64,000 nucleotides of DNA from SMWD01 sp964629475. Its GTDB lineage: Bacteria > Pseudomonadota > Gammaproteobacteria > Steroidobacterales > GCA-2729495. Location of the stretch: positions 124,001-188,000 of the forward strand of contig CAZVQW010000003.1 of assembly GCA_964629475.1 (NCBI GenBank), written 5' to 3'. Position 1 is the stretch's first letter. Every line of letters starts with the position of its first letter. This document shows, piece by piece, positions 33,492 through 41,976 of this stretch. A program made the translations under genes and the position numbers. A model generated the notes under the pieces. The model saw only the letters and a list, made by a program, of their open reading frames with translations, was not told the DNA's origin and made no database searches.

Positions 33492-34853
33492 TCAGGTAAC
33501 CGACGGCAAACCCGATAGCGCCATTGCCAGTTCGTCCTGATCGTATTGCCCGTCCTTGAGCTCACCGGCGAAGAAATCGGTATAGGCCTGCATGTCGAAG
33601 TGCCCGTGTCCGGACAGGCAAATCAGGATCGAGCGTGCCTCGCCTTCTTCCTTGCACATTAACGCCTGATCGATGCCGGCTTTGACGGCATGGCTCGATT
33701 CGGGCGCCGGTACGATGCCTTCGGTGCGGGCAAATTGTACGGCCGCTTCGAAACACTCGATCTGGTCGTAGGCGACCGGTTCCAGCAAGCCGAGTTCCTG
33801 CGCATGGCTGATCAGCGGCGCCATGCCGTGATAACGCAGGCCGCCGGCATGGAACGCCAGTGGCATGAATGTCGAGCCAAGCGTGTGCATTTTAACCAGC
33901 GGTGTCAGGTGGGCCGTGTCGCCGAAGTCATAGGCATACTCGCCGCGTGTCAGCGTGGGGCAGGCTTTTGGTTCGACGGCGATGACCTTGATCGCCCGGC
34001 CGTCGCGCAACTGGTTGCCGATGAACGGGAATGCGAGTCCGGCAAAGTTGCTGCCGCCGCCCGTGCAGCCGACGACGATGTCCGGATAATCGTCAGCCAT
34101 GGCCATTTGCAGCTCGGCTTCCTGGCCGATCACTGTCTGATGTAACAGCACGTGATTGAGTACGCTGCCGAGAGCGTATTTCGTATCATCGCGGCTGACG
34201 GCATCCTCGACGGCTTCACTGATGGCAATGCCGAGGCTGCCCGAACTGTTCGGATCTTTGGCGAGGATTGCACGCCCGGCTTCGGTCTGGTCACTCGGGC
34301 TCGGGATGCAGTCGGCGCCGTAGACTTCCATCAGGGCGCGTCGATAGGGTTTGTGGTCGTAGCTGACGCGAACCATGTAGACCATGATGTCGATATCGAA
34401 CAACGCTCCGGCATGCGCCAGTGCCGATCCCCATTGTCCGGCGCCGGTTTCGGTTGCGATGCGCCGGATGCCGGCTTCCTTGTTATAGAACGCCTGGGCA
34501 ATCGATGTATTGGTCTTGTGACTGCCGGCCGGGCTCACGCCCTCGTATTTGTAATAAATGCGCGCCGGCGTATCGAGCGCCTGCTCCAGGCCGCGCGCGC
34601 GAAACAGCGGGCTGGGGCGCCAGGTCCGGTAGATGTCGCGAACGGGTTCAGGGATATCGATGTAACGTTCCGTCGAGACTTCCTGCTCGATCAGCGACAT
34701 CGGGAACAGAGGCTCGAGGTCCGTCGGTGTGATCGGTTCCTTGGTGCCCGGGTGCAGGGTCGGCGGCAACGGCTCGGGCAGGTCCGCCTGAATGTTGTAC
34801 CAGGATTTCGGGATCTGCTCCTCATCGAGAAGGTACTTGACCGTTGCGGACAT
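33492..34853 (-). CDS. trpB2: TrpB-like PLP enzyme (TrpB2 type)
   Basis: A 453-aa tryptophan synthase beta-like enzyme of the TrpB2 class, longer than TrpB1 at the N-terminus (KYLLDEEQIPKSWYNIQADLPEPLPP). PLP lysine in EGVSPAGSHKTNTSIAQAFY, followed by TETGAGQWGSALAHA and the phosphate loop GCTGGGSNFAGL; ESSHAVKAGIDQAL and LSGHGHFDMQAY lie at the C-terminus. TrpB2 proteins usually act without TrpA, as a serine-plus-indole salvage route. ATG 34853 has GGAG 8 bases upstream; the frame opens 36 bp earlier. It stands alone, apart from the trp operon. Confidence 0.93.
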   Translation of the reverse strand: MSATVKYLLDEEQIPKSWYNIQADLPEPLPPTLHPGTKEPITPTDLEPLFPMSLIEQEVSTERYIDIPEPVRDIYRTWRPSPLFRARGLEQALDTPARIYYKYEGVSPAGSHKTNTSIAQAFYNKEAGIRRIATETGAGQWGSALAHAGALFDIDIMVYMVRVSYDHKPYRRALMEVYGADCIPSPSDQTEAGRAILAKDPNSSGSLGIAISEAVEDAVSRDDTKYALGSVLNHVLLHQTVIGQEAELQMAMADDYPDIVVGCTGGGSNFAGLAFPFIGNQLRDGRAIKVIAVEPKACPTLTRGEYAYDFGDTAHLTPLVKMHTLGSTFMPLAFHAGGLRYHGMAPLISHAQELGLLEPVAYDQIECFEAAVQFARTEGIVPAPESSHAVKAGIDQALMCKEEGEARSILICLSGHGHFDMQAYTDFFAGELKDGQYDQDELAMALSGLPSVT

Positions 34854-34988
34854 TCTTGTCTCCGTATTGTTCTGTTTATCGGCCGCCATGTTGCGGCGGC
34901 GTGATTATGCCTGAAATTACAGCCCTGATCGCCGGGATGGCATAAGGCATGGTCCGTGGGTGTCGGCCGCTCTCGTGTCGGTATTCGG

Positions 34989-35459
34989 TTACTGGATCTC
35001 GAGCAAATCCACTTCGAACATCAGTATCGCGTTTGGCGGAATGACGCCACCGGCACCGCTCGCCCCGTAACCCATTTCGGGTGGGATGATGAGGATGCGC
35101 TTGCCGCCGATCTGCATGCCGGCAAAACCTTCGTCCCAGCCGCGAATCACGCGGCCCGCGCCGAGCGGGAACGAGAAGGGTTGCCCGCGGTCGACCGAAC
35201 TGTCGAATTTCTCGCCTTTGTTTTCAGGCTGGCCCGGGTCATATAGCCAGCCGGTGTAATGGACGACGACCGTTTGTCCTGCCACGGCTGTCGCGCCATC
35301 GCCGTCTACGACATCTGTAATTTGTAGTTCGCTAATTGCCGAACCGGCGGTATCTTCAGACAATGTGGTCTCTCCCTGCGGTTGACAGGCCACTACGAGC
35401 AATATGCCCAGCAGGCCTGCGCCCATTTTGGTGATTCTGATCAGACGTTCTCGGACCAT
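34989..35459 (-). CDS. FKBP-type peptidyl-prolyl isomerase lipoprotein
   Basis: A 156-aa protein with lipoprotein signal (GLLGILLVVAC) and one FKBP domain: VVVHYTGWLYDPGQ...GEKFDSSVDRGQPFSFPLGAGRVIRGWDEGFAGMQIGGKRILIIPPEMGYGASGAGGVIPPNAILMFEVDLLEI. The active-site residues (Tyr, Phe, Asp, Val-Ile, Trp, Tyr) are conserved. ATG 35459 has AAGGA 9 bases upstream and gives a normal signal peptide; the frame stays open 237 bp earlier without one. Likely periplasmic folding catalyst. Confidence 0.93.
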   Translation of the reverse strand: MVRERLIRITKMGAGLLGILLVVACQPQGETTLSEDTAGSAISELQITDVVDGDGATAVAGQTVVVHYTGWLYDPGQPENKGEKFDSSVDRGQPFSFPLGAGRVIRGWDEGFAGMQIGGKRILIIPPEMGYGASGAGGVIPPNAILMFEVDLLEIQ

Positions 35460-35535
35460 GGCATGTTTCCTTATCCCGGGTACTCGAATCGAGGGCGCAT
35501 CATGCCACGATGGCACGAATTCTGCTCGCTCAGAT

Positions 35536-36414
35536 CTAATCGCCTGCCTCCAGAACCCGCCGTGCCAGCCGTAAATTTGGCTCGTCGAGCATTTTTCCGT
35601 CAAGCTGAATGGCGCCGGCGCCATCCGCATCTGCGAACGCCTGTACGACCCGCCCGGCGTATGCAATCTCGTCCGCGGTCGGCGTGAAAGACGCATTGAT
35701 TATCGGTACCTGGTCCGGATGAATCGCCAGCATGCCGGTGAATCCCTGCTGCCGTGCCCGCTCGGCAATTCGCTGCAGTCCCTCCTTATCGGTGAACTGG
35801 CCATAGATCGTTTCGATTGCCGGAATTCCGGCTGCCCCGGCGGCCAGTAATGCCAGTGACTGCACTTGCTGAAAGACCGGCAACCAATCACCGTGTTCGT
35901 CGCGCGTGCGTGTGGCGCCGATGACCGCACTCAGGTCTTCCGCACCCCAGGTCAGTGCCTGCAGCCGCGGGATATCGGGCAAATAGCTGCCGAGCTGAAA
36001 TACGGCCTCTGCGGTCTCGGTGACCAGCGGGATAATGCCGGTTCGACCCACCGTCTGGCCGGCATCCGCTTCCAGTTCATCCAGCATCCCGGCAAGTGTC
36101 CGGACCTGTTGCGCGGAGTGCGCCTTGGGCAGCACGATGCCGTCCGGACCCGCAGGTATCACAGCAGTCAGATCCGGTATTGCTGCGTCGCTGTCGAGCG
36201 CGTTGATACGAACCCAGACCGATTGGGAATGCGGATTGTCGGTTGCCGACTGCCGCAGGTATTCGGCAACGTTGTGTCTTGCCGCTGCCTTACGTGCAGG
36301 GGCGACGGCATCCTCGAGATCCAGGACGATTGCATCTGCTGCAATGGTCGGCGCCCTGACGAGCCTGCGCTCGCTGTCGCCGGGCACGAACAGGAAAGAA
36401 CGCAGCATTGGCAC
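35536..36414 (-). CDS. HpcH/HpaI (CitE-like) CoA-ester lyase
   Basis: A 292-aa TIM-barrel lyase. LRSFLFVPGDSERRLVRAP, IVLDLEDAVAPARKAAAR (metal Asp and Glu), VRINALDS, GIVLPKA, LVTETAEAVF, TWGAEDLSAVIGA and LAIHPDQVPIINASF are in family order. It is related to citramalyl-CoA, malyl-CoA and citrate lyase beta (CitE) subunits. No citD or citF is near, so a stand-alone citramalyl-, malyl- or methylmalyl-CoA lyase is more likely. It is divergent from the acyl-CoA dehydrogenase operon, and the MaoC hydratase there could supply its substrate. Confidence 0.88.
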   Translation of the reverse strand: MPMLRSFLFVPGDSERRLVRAPTIAADAIVLDLEDAVAPARKAAARHNVAEYLRQSATDNPHSQSVWVRINALDSDAAIPDLTAVIPAGPDGIVLPKAHSAQQVRTLAGMLDELEADAGQTVGRTGIIPLVTETAEAVFQLGSYLPDIPRLQALTWGAEDLSAVIGATRTRDEHGDWLPVFQQVQSLALLAAGAAGIPAIETIYGQFTDKEGLQRIAERARQQGFTGMLAIHPDQVPIINASFTPTADEIAYAGRVVQAFADADGAGAIQLDGKMLDEPNLRLARRVLEAGD

Positions 36415-36632
36415 CCACCTTTGTGTGTAGAGGAAACGGGCGTCGCCGAAGTTTCCACCTGCAGTCGCACCGTCAATCGTTGTATGCTGAGTTTCTCACA
36501 GATTGATGCGGGACTCCCGGCCTGGCATGCGAATAGTGTTCCGGCACCCGCCGTATAGTGAGAAAATCTGCTGTACAAACAGATGGCAGGTTGGTGAAGG
36601 GATTCGGTCATCGGGAAACGGGTATCGCGTTT

Positions 36633-37790
36633 ATGATTGACTTCGATTTCAGTGCAGGCGATGACATTGATCTGTTGCGCGAGTCGGTGGCGCGTTTCTG
36701 TGCCGAGCAGATAGCGCCCCGCGCTGCGGACATTGATCGTACTAATTGCTTCCCACGTGACCTGTGGCCACGGCTCGGTGAACTTGGTCTGCTCGGTATT
36801 ACGGCCGACTCACAATTCGGTGGTGCCGGACTCGGTTATCTCGCCCACGTTATTGCCATGGAAGAGATCAGTCGTGCCTCTGCTGCCGTTGGTTTGTCCT
36901 ATGCGGCTCACTCAAATCTCTGTGTTAACCAGATTAATCTTTGGGCCAGCGATGAACAGAAACAGAAATATTTGCCGCGACTGATCAGCGGCGAACACGT
37001 CGGTGCCCTGGCAATGAGCGAAGCGGGTGCCGGGTCGGATGTCATGGGCATGCGAACGCGTGCGGTCCTGTCCGGCGATCACTATGTCCTGAACGGCACA
37101 AAGATGTGGATCACGAACGGGCCCGAGGCAGATACGCTGGTGGTCTATGCCGTGACCGATCCGGATGCCGGTTCGCGCGGCATCACGGCATTCATCATCG
37201 AGAAGGGGATGCCCGGATTTTCCACGGCACAGAAGCTCGACAAGCTGGGTATGCGTGGCTCGGATACCTGTGAACTGGTGTTCGACAATTGCGAGGTGCC
37301 GATCGTCAATGTTTTGCACACCGAGGGCAAAGGCGCCGAGGTTTTGATGCGTGGACTGGACTACGAACGCGTTGTCCTGGCCGGCGGTTCGTTGGGCATC
37401 ATGCGTGCCTGCATGGATGTCGTGATTCCGTATCTCCATGAGCGCCATCAGTTCGGCAAGCCGATAGGCTCCTTTCAGCTGATGCAAGGCAAAGTTGCCG
37501 ATATGTATGCAACCATGAACAGTTCGCGCGCCTATGTTTATGCCGTGGCCAGGGCCTGCGATCGCAACCGGACCACGCGCTTCGATGCAGCGGCCTGCAT
37601 CCTGCTGGCATCGGAGCGGGCGACCGGTATGGCGCTCGAGGCCATTCAGGCGCTGGGAGGCAATGGGTATATTAATGAATATCCTGCCGGGCGATTGCTC
37701 CGTGATGCCAAGCTCTACGAAATCGGCGCTGGCACCAGCGAGATCCGGCGCATGCTGATTGGCCGTGAACTATTTGCGGCGAGCCAATGA
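36633..37790 (+). CDS. ivd: Isovaleryl-CoA dehydrogenase-type acyl-CoA dehydrogenase
   Basis: FAD enzyme oxidising isovaleryl-CoA to 3-methylcrotonyl-CoA. 385 aa. The catalytic Glu of the isovaleryl subgroup is in MRGLDYERVVLAGGSLGIMRACMD. Other family segments are AMSEAGAGSDV, WITNGPEADTLVVYAVTD, LGMRGSDTCELVFDNCEVP, QALGGNGYINEYP and IGAGTSEIRRMLIGR. The family start is ATG 36633, with only a weak GGAAA upstream; the frame opens 75 bp earlier. It overlaps the next gene (ATGA) and heads the catabolic operon. Confidence 0.93.
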   Translation: MIDFDFSAGDDIDLLRESVARFCAEQIAPRAADIDRTNCFPRDLWPRLGELGLLGITADSQFGGAGLGYLAHVIAMEEISRASAAVGLSYAAHSNLCVNQINLWASDEQKQKYLPRLISGEHVGALAMSEAGAGSDVMGMRTRAVLSGDHYVLNGTKMWITNGPEADTLVVYAVTDPDAGSRGITAFIIEKGMPGFSTAQKLDKLGMRGSDTCELVFDNCEVPIVNVLHTEGKGAEVLMRGLDYERVVLAGGSLGIMRACMDVVIPYLHERHQFGKPIGSFQLMQGKVADMYATMNSSRAYVYAVARACDRNRTTRFDAAACILLASERATGMALEAIQALGGNGYINEYPAGRLLRDAKLYEIGAGTSEIRRMLIGRELFAASQ

Positions 37791-38251
37791 CAGGGCTTTA
37801 TTACGAAGAATTCAAGATCGGCATGGTATTCACACATGCTTTGCAGCACACGATCACGGCAGCCGAAAATATATCGTTCACGAAAATGACGCACAATTCG
37901 TCGCCGTTGCACCTGGATCCGGAGTACATGAAGACCACCGAGTATGGCCGGCCGATCGTCAACAGTTGTCTGACTCTGAGCCTGATGGTGGGTATTTCGG
38001 TGGGTGATACGACTGCGGGGACGGCCATGGCCAACCTCGGCTGGGACGAGGTCCGCTTCCCCATGCCGGTATTTCCCGGCGATACGTTGCACTTCGAGAC
38101 AGAGGTGGCCCGTATGCGCGAGAGCGGGTCACGCCCGAATGCCGGGATCGTGACCTTTACGCACCGGGGATATAATCAACGCAATGAACTCATTGCTTCG
38201 TGCAATCGCTTTGCGTTGATGAAAAAACAACCTGACAACACCGATTGCTGA
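37787..38251 (+). CDS. MaoC-like dehydratase
   Basis: A 154-aa hot-dog hydratase. YYEEFKIGMVFTHALQHTITAAENISFTKMTHNSSPLHLDPEYMKTT contains the hydratase 2-like segment with Asp and His at the active site. The C-terminus RPNAGIVTFTHRGYNQRNELIAS is the usual R-hydratase ending. It overlaps the ivd stop and the carboxyltransferase start (ATGA each). Candidate substrates are branched-chain enoyl-CoA intermediates or itaconyl/mesaconyl-CoA, which would feed the CoA-ester lyase at 35536. Confidence 0.85.
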   Translation: MTGLYYEEFKIGMVFTHALQHTITAAENISFTKMTHNSSPLHLDPEYMKTTEYGRPIVNSCLTLSLMVGISVGDTTAGTAMANLGWDEVRFPMPVFPGDTLHFETEVARMRESGSRPNAGIVTFTHRGYNQRNELIASCNRFALMKKQPDNTDC

Positions 38252-39861
38252 TGGCCGACTACAAGTCAAAAATTGATCCGACCAGCGCGGGATTTGCGCA
38301 GAATGATGCGGTCAATCGCGCGCTGGCCGAAGACCTGCATCAGGTTCTCGCAACAGTCCAAGCCGGTGGGCCGGAGCGGGCCCGCGAGAAACACACGGGT
38401 CGCGGCAAGCTCCTGCCACGAGAGCGCGTGCGCCGGTTGCTCGATGCAGAGTCAGAGTTTCTCGAGATCGGTGCGCTCGCGGCCCATGAAGTTTATACAG
38501 AGGAGCTCGCCGGGGCCGGTTTGATTTGCGGCATCGGTCGCATCCACGGACTCGAGTGCATGATCGTTGCCAACGATGCGACGGTGCGCGGCGGCACCTA
38601 TTATCCGTTGACGGTCAAGAAACATTTGCGCGCGCAGGAAATCGCACTCGACAATCACCTGCCGTGTCTTTATCTCGTCGACTCCGGCGGTGCGTTTTTG
38701 CCGCTGCAGGATGAAGTCTTTCCCGACCGTGATCATTTTGGGCGCATCTTCTATAACCAGGCCCGTCTGTCGGCATTGAATATCCCGCAGATCGCAGTGG
38801 TCATGGGTTCGTGTACGGCGGGTGGCGCCTATGTCCCGGCCATGTGTGACGAGACGATTATTGTCAGGAATCAGGGGACGATTTTTCTGGCCGGACCGCC
38901 GCTGGTCAAAGCCGCAACTCGTGAGGAGATCGATGCGGAAACACTCGGTGGCGGCAATATGCACACGCGAGTCTCGGGCGTTGCCGACACCCTGGCCGAT
39001 GATGACGAGGATGCGCTGTCGATTGCGCGTGACATCGTTGCGAATCTGAATCGCACCGGTCGGTCTTCCGGCGGGCAGCAAGCGGTGCAGGAGCCGAAAT
39101 ACGCAGCAGAGGAAATCTACGGCATCGTGCCGCACGACATGCGTTTCCAGTATGACGTGCGGGAACTGATCGTGCGCATGGTCGATGGTTCGAACTTCAA
39201 GGAGTTCAAGGCACTTTACGGCACGACCCTCGTGTGCGGATTCGCGCACCTGTGTGGCTATCCGGTCGGCATTGTCGCGAACAACGGAATTCTGTTTTCC
39301 GAGTCGGCGCTAAAAGGTGCGCACTTCATCCAGCTGTGCAACCGGCGCGGAATTCCGTTGATTTTTTTGCAGAATACGATGGGCTTCATGGTTGGCAGCC
39401 AGGCCGAGCGAGGCGGTATTGCCAAAGACGGCGCCAAGCTCGTCACCGCCGTGTCCGGTGTTCGTGTACCGAAATTTACCGTCATCATCGGCGGCTCATT
39501 CGGCGCCGGCAATTATGGGATGTGCGGTCGGGCCTATGATCCTCGCATGTTGTGGATGTGGCCAAATGCCCGAATTGCGGTCATGGGCGGAGAACAGGCA
39601 GCCATGGTGTTGGCCACGGTACGGCGAAGTTCGCTCGAGGCGCGCGGGCAGGCGTGGTCTGCGGAAGAGGAGCGCCAATTTACCGAACAAACGATGGCTA
39701 ACTACGAGAGCCAGAGTCAGCCTTATTATGCGAGCGCGAGGTTATGGGACGATGGCATCATCGATCCTGTCGATACCCGGCGCGTTTTGGGCCTGGGATT
39801 ATCTGCAGCGAACAATGCGCCGCTGCCCGATGAACATCCGTTCGGCATCTTCCGGTTGTAG
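38251..39861 (+). CDS. mccB: Carboxyltransferase, methylcrotonyl-CoA carboxylase beta type
   Basis: Carboxyltransferase subunit of 536 aa. LYLVDSGGAFLPLQDEVFPDRDHFGRIFYNQARLS and SCTAGGAYVPAMCDE are hallmarks of the methylcrotonyl-CoA (MCC) rather than propionyl-CoA subgroup. C-terminal FGAGNYGMCGRAYDPRMLWMWPNARIAVMGGEQAA is conserved. Start ATG 38251 overlaps the preceding stop. The biotin carboxylase-BCCP partner (mccA) is absent here, so it must be encoded elsewhere or shared. Confidence 0.93.
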   Translation: MADYKSKIDPTSAGFAQNDAVNRALAEDLHQVLATVQAGGPERAREKHTGRGKLLPRERVRRLLDAESEFLEIGALAAHEVYTEELAGAGLICGIGRIHGLECMIVANDATVRGGTYYPLTVKKHLRAQEIALDNHLPCLYLVDSGGAFLPLQDEVFPDRDHFGRIFYNQARLSALNIPQIAVVMGSCTAGGAYVPAMCDETIIVRNQGTIFLAGPPLVKAATREEIDAETLGGGNMHTRVSGVADTLADDDEDALSIARDIVANLNRTGRSSGGQQAVQEPKYAAEEIYGIVPHDMRFQYDVRELIVRMVDGSNFKEFKALYGTTLVCGFAHLCGYPVGIVANNGILFSESALKGAHFIQLCNRRGIPLIFLQNTMGFMVGSQAERGGIAKDGAKLVTAVSGVRVPKFTVIIGGSFGAGNYGMCGRAYDPRMLWMWPNARIAVMGGEQAAMVLATVRRSSLEARGQAWSAEEERQFTEQTMANYESQSQPYYASARLWDDGIIDPVDTRRVLGLGLSAANNAPLPDEHPFGIFRL

Positions 39862-39887
39862 CGGCACCGTGCGATGAGGGGTGTGGT

Positions 39888-41003
39888 ATGAAACTTTCCG
39901 ACGACGACGCACAGTTACCCTCATCTTCGGAGCAGGTTGCAACATTCGAGATTCGCCGCACGCGTTTTCTCGATGCCGAAGGCACGGTTGTGCACCCGTT
40001 GCCGGAATTTGCCCGTGAGCCACGGGACCTGATCCCGTTGTATCGTCTGATCGTTCTGGCACGTGTATTCGATGCCAAGTGCATTGCCCTGCAACGCACC
40101 GGGCAGCTCGGCACCTACTCGTCGGGACTCGGACAGGAAGCGACGATGGTCACTGTCGGTCACACGATGCGACCGGAAGATGTCTTTTTGCCATCCTATC
40201 GCGAAGGTGCCGCGCAACTCGCGCGCGGTGTCCGTATGACCGAGATCCTGACGTACTGGGGCGGCGACGAGCGTGGCTCTGATTTCGCAGGCCCGACCCG
40301 TGACTTCCCGGTCTGCGTGCCGATTGCCACGCATGCGCTGCATGCCGCCGGTGTCGCCTACGCGATGCAATACCGGGGCGAACAGCGGGTCGCGGTATGC
40401 GTAAACGGCGACGGTGCAACTTCTAAGGGAGACTTTTCCGAAGCTCTTAACTTCGCAGGCGTCCGGCAATTGCCTGTCGTTTTCGTCGTCAGCAACAATC
40501 AATGGGCGATTTCGACACCGCGCAGCATTCAGTCGGCTGCGCCCACGCTGGCACAGAAGGCCATTGCCGCAGGCATCGACGGTGAGCAGGTTGACGGCAA
40601 CGACGTCATCGCCGTGCGTGACCGTATGGAACATGCGCTGGCCAAGGCCCGGTCCGGCGGTGGTCCGCACCTGATTGAAGCACTGACGTATCGTCTCGGC
40701 GATCACACGACGGTGGACGATGCCAAACGTTATCGCGACGAACAGGAAGTCGAACGCGCCTGGGAGCACGAACCGGTCAAGCGCTTGCGACGATTCCTCG
40801 CCCGCGATGCCGGCTGGGCCGACGCTGATGAAGAGGCGCTGCAGGTCGAATGCGCCGCTCAGGTTGAACAAGCGGTGCAGAATTATCTCGCACTGCCGGC
40901 CCAGCCACCGTCGGCCATGTTCGACTATTTATTCGAGACACTGCCGGTGCGCTTGCAGACTCAGCGTGAGGAAGTTGCCGAGCGGAGTCGGTCCGATGGC
41001 TGA
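39888..41003 (+). CDS. bkdA: Branched-chain 2-oxoacid dehydrogenase E1 alpha
   Basis: TPP-binding E1 alpha, 371 aa. Motif GDGATSKGDFSEALNFAGVRQLPVVFVVSNNQWAIS (GDG-N type) is intact; GTYSSGLGQEATMV and RDFPVCVPIATHALHAAGVAYA fit. By sequence it could also be called pyruvate dehydrogenase E1 alpha (pdhA). The neighbouring ivd and mccB genes make leucine, valine and isoleucine 2-oxoacids the better guess. The ATG follows mccB by 26 bp. It overlaps E1 beta by 8 bp. Confidence 0.9.
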   Translation: MKLSDDDAQLPSSSEQVATFEIRRTRFLDAEGTVVHPLPEFAREPRDLIPLYRLIVLARVFDAKCIALQRTGQLGTYSSGLGQEATMVTVGHTMRPEDVFLPSYREGAAQLARGVRMTEILTYWGGDERGSDFAGPTRDFPVCVPIATHALHAAGVAYAMQYRGEQRVAVCVNGDGATSKGDFSEALNFAGVRQLPVVFVVSNNQWAISTPRSIQSAAPTLAQKAIAAGIDGEQVDGNDVIAVRDRMEHALAKARSGGGPHLIEALTYRLGDHTTVDDAKRYRDEQEVERAWEHEPVKRLRRFLARDAGWADADEEALQVECAAQVEQAVQNYLALPAQPPSAMFDYLFETLPVRLQTQREEVAERSRSDG

Positions 41004-41976
41004 ACTGGCTTTGATCGAAGCCGTTACCCTGGCATTGACCCGGGAGATGGAGGCGGATCCGGACGTAATCGTGCTCGGTGAAGACGTCGGCGTGAATGGC
41101 GGCGTGTTTCGCGCCACGGAGGGCCTGCAGGAACGCTTCGGCAAACATCGCGTCATCGATACGCCGCTGGCCGAAACGATGATCGCCGGCCTGAGTGTCG
41201 GCATGGCCGCCGAAGGTCTGAAACCCGTGGCCGAGATCCAGTTCATGGGTTTCATCTATCCGACGATCGAGCACATCATCAATCATGCCGCACGACTGCG
41301 TACGCGCACGCGGGGTCGACTGACTTGTCCGATGGTGATGCGTGTGGCTTATGGCGGCGGGATTCATGCGCCTGAACACCACTCCGAGAGTACCGAGGCG
41401 CTGTTCGCCCATATGCCCGGCATCCGCGTCGTCATTCCGTCTTCACCGGCGCGTGCATACGGCCTGTTGCTTGCGGCGATTCGCGACCCGGACCCGGTCG
41501 TCTTTCTGGAGCCCAAGCGCCTGTATCGCATGATCAAGCAGGAAGTTAATGACGACGGCGAGGCACTGCCGCTGGATGTCTGTTTCGTATTACGCGAAGG
41601 CACGGATCTGACGCTGGTCACCTGGGGCGCGATGACTTTCGAGACGCTGGCGGCAGCCGACGAACTTGCTGCCGAGGGCGTCAGCGCTGAGGTCATCGAT
41701 GTCGCGACGATCGCACCGCTGGATATCGACAGCATTCTTGAGTCGGTCGCCAAGACCGGGCGTTGCGTAATCGTTCACGAGGCGGCTCGCAACAATGGCG
41801 TCGGTGCCGAGATCGCCGCACAATTGGCCGACGGCGGTTTGTTGTCGTTGCTGGCGCCGGTCAAGCGGGTGGCCGGGTATGACACGATCATGCCGTTGTA
41901 TCAGCTGGAAAATGAATACCTGCCGGATACGAAGCGTATTGTCGCTGCCGCCCGGCAGATACTGGAAACAGAATGA
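40996..41976 (+). CDS. bkdB: Branched-chain 2-oxoacid dehydrogenase E1 beta
   Basis: A 326-aa transketolase-like E1 beta. LIEAVTLALTREMEADPDVIVLGEDVGVNGGVFRATEGLQERFG and RVIDTPLAETMIAGLSVGMAAEGLKPVAEIQFMGF are canonical, as is GGIHAPEHHSESTEALFAHMPG. The start ATG 40996 lies inside the E1 alpha 3' end (8-bp overlap). The E2 gene begins at its stop. Confidence 0.92.
   Translation: MAELALIEAVTLALTREMEADPDVIVLGEDVGVNGGVFRATEGLQERFGKHRVIDTPLAETMIAGLSVGMAAEGLKPVAEIQFMGFIYPTIEHIINHAARLRTRTRGRLTCPMVMRVAYGGGIHAPEHHSESTEALFAHMPGIRVVIPSSPARAYGLLLAAIRDPDPVVFLEPKRLYRMIKQEVNDDGEALPLDVCFVLREGTDLTLVTWGAMTFETLAAADELAAEGVSAEVIDVATIAPLDIDSILESVAKTGRCVIVHEAARNNGVGAEIAAQLADGGLLSLLAPVKRVAGYDTIMPLYQLENEYLPDTKRIVAAARQILETE

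Noticed and set aside
35460..35696. N-terminal extension of the FKBP gene
   Set aside because: The extra residues lack the signal peptide, which begins at ATG 35459 with a good SD.
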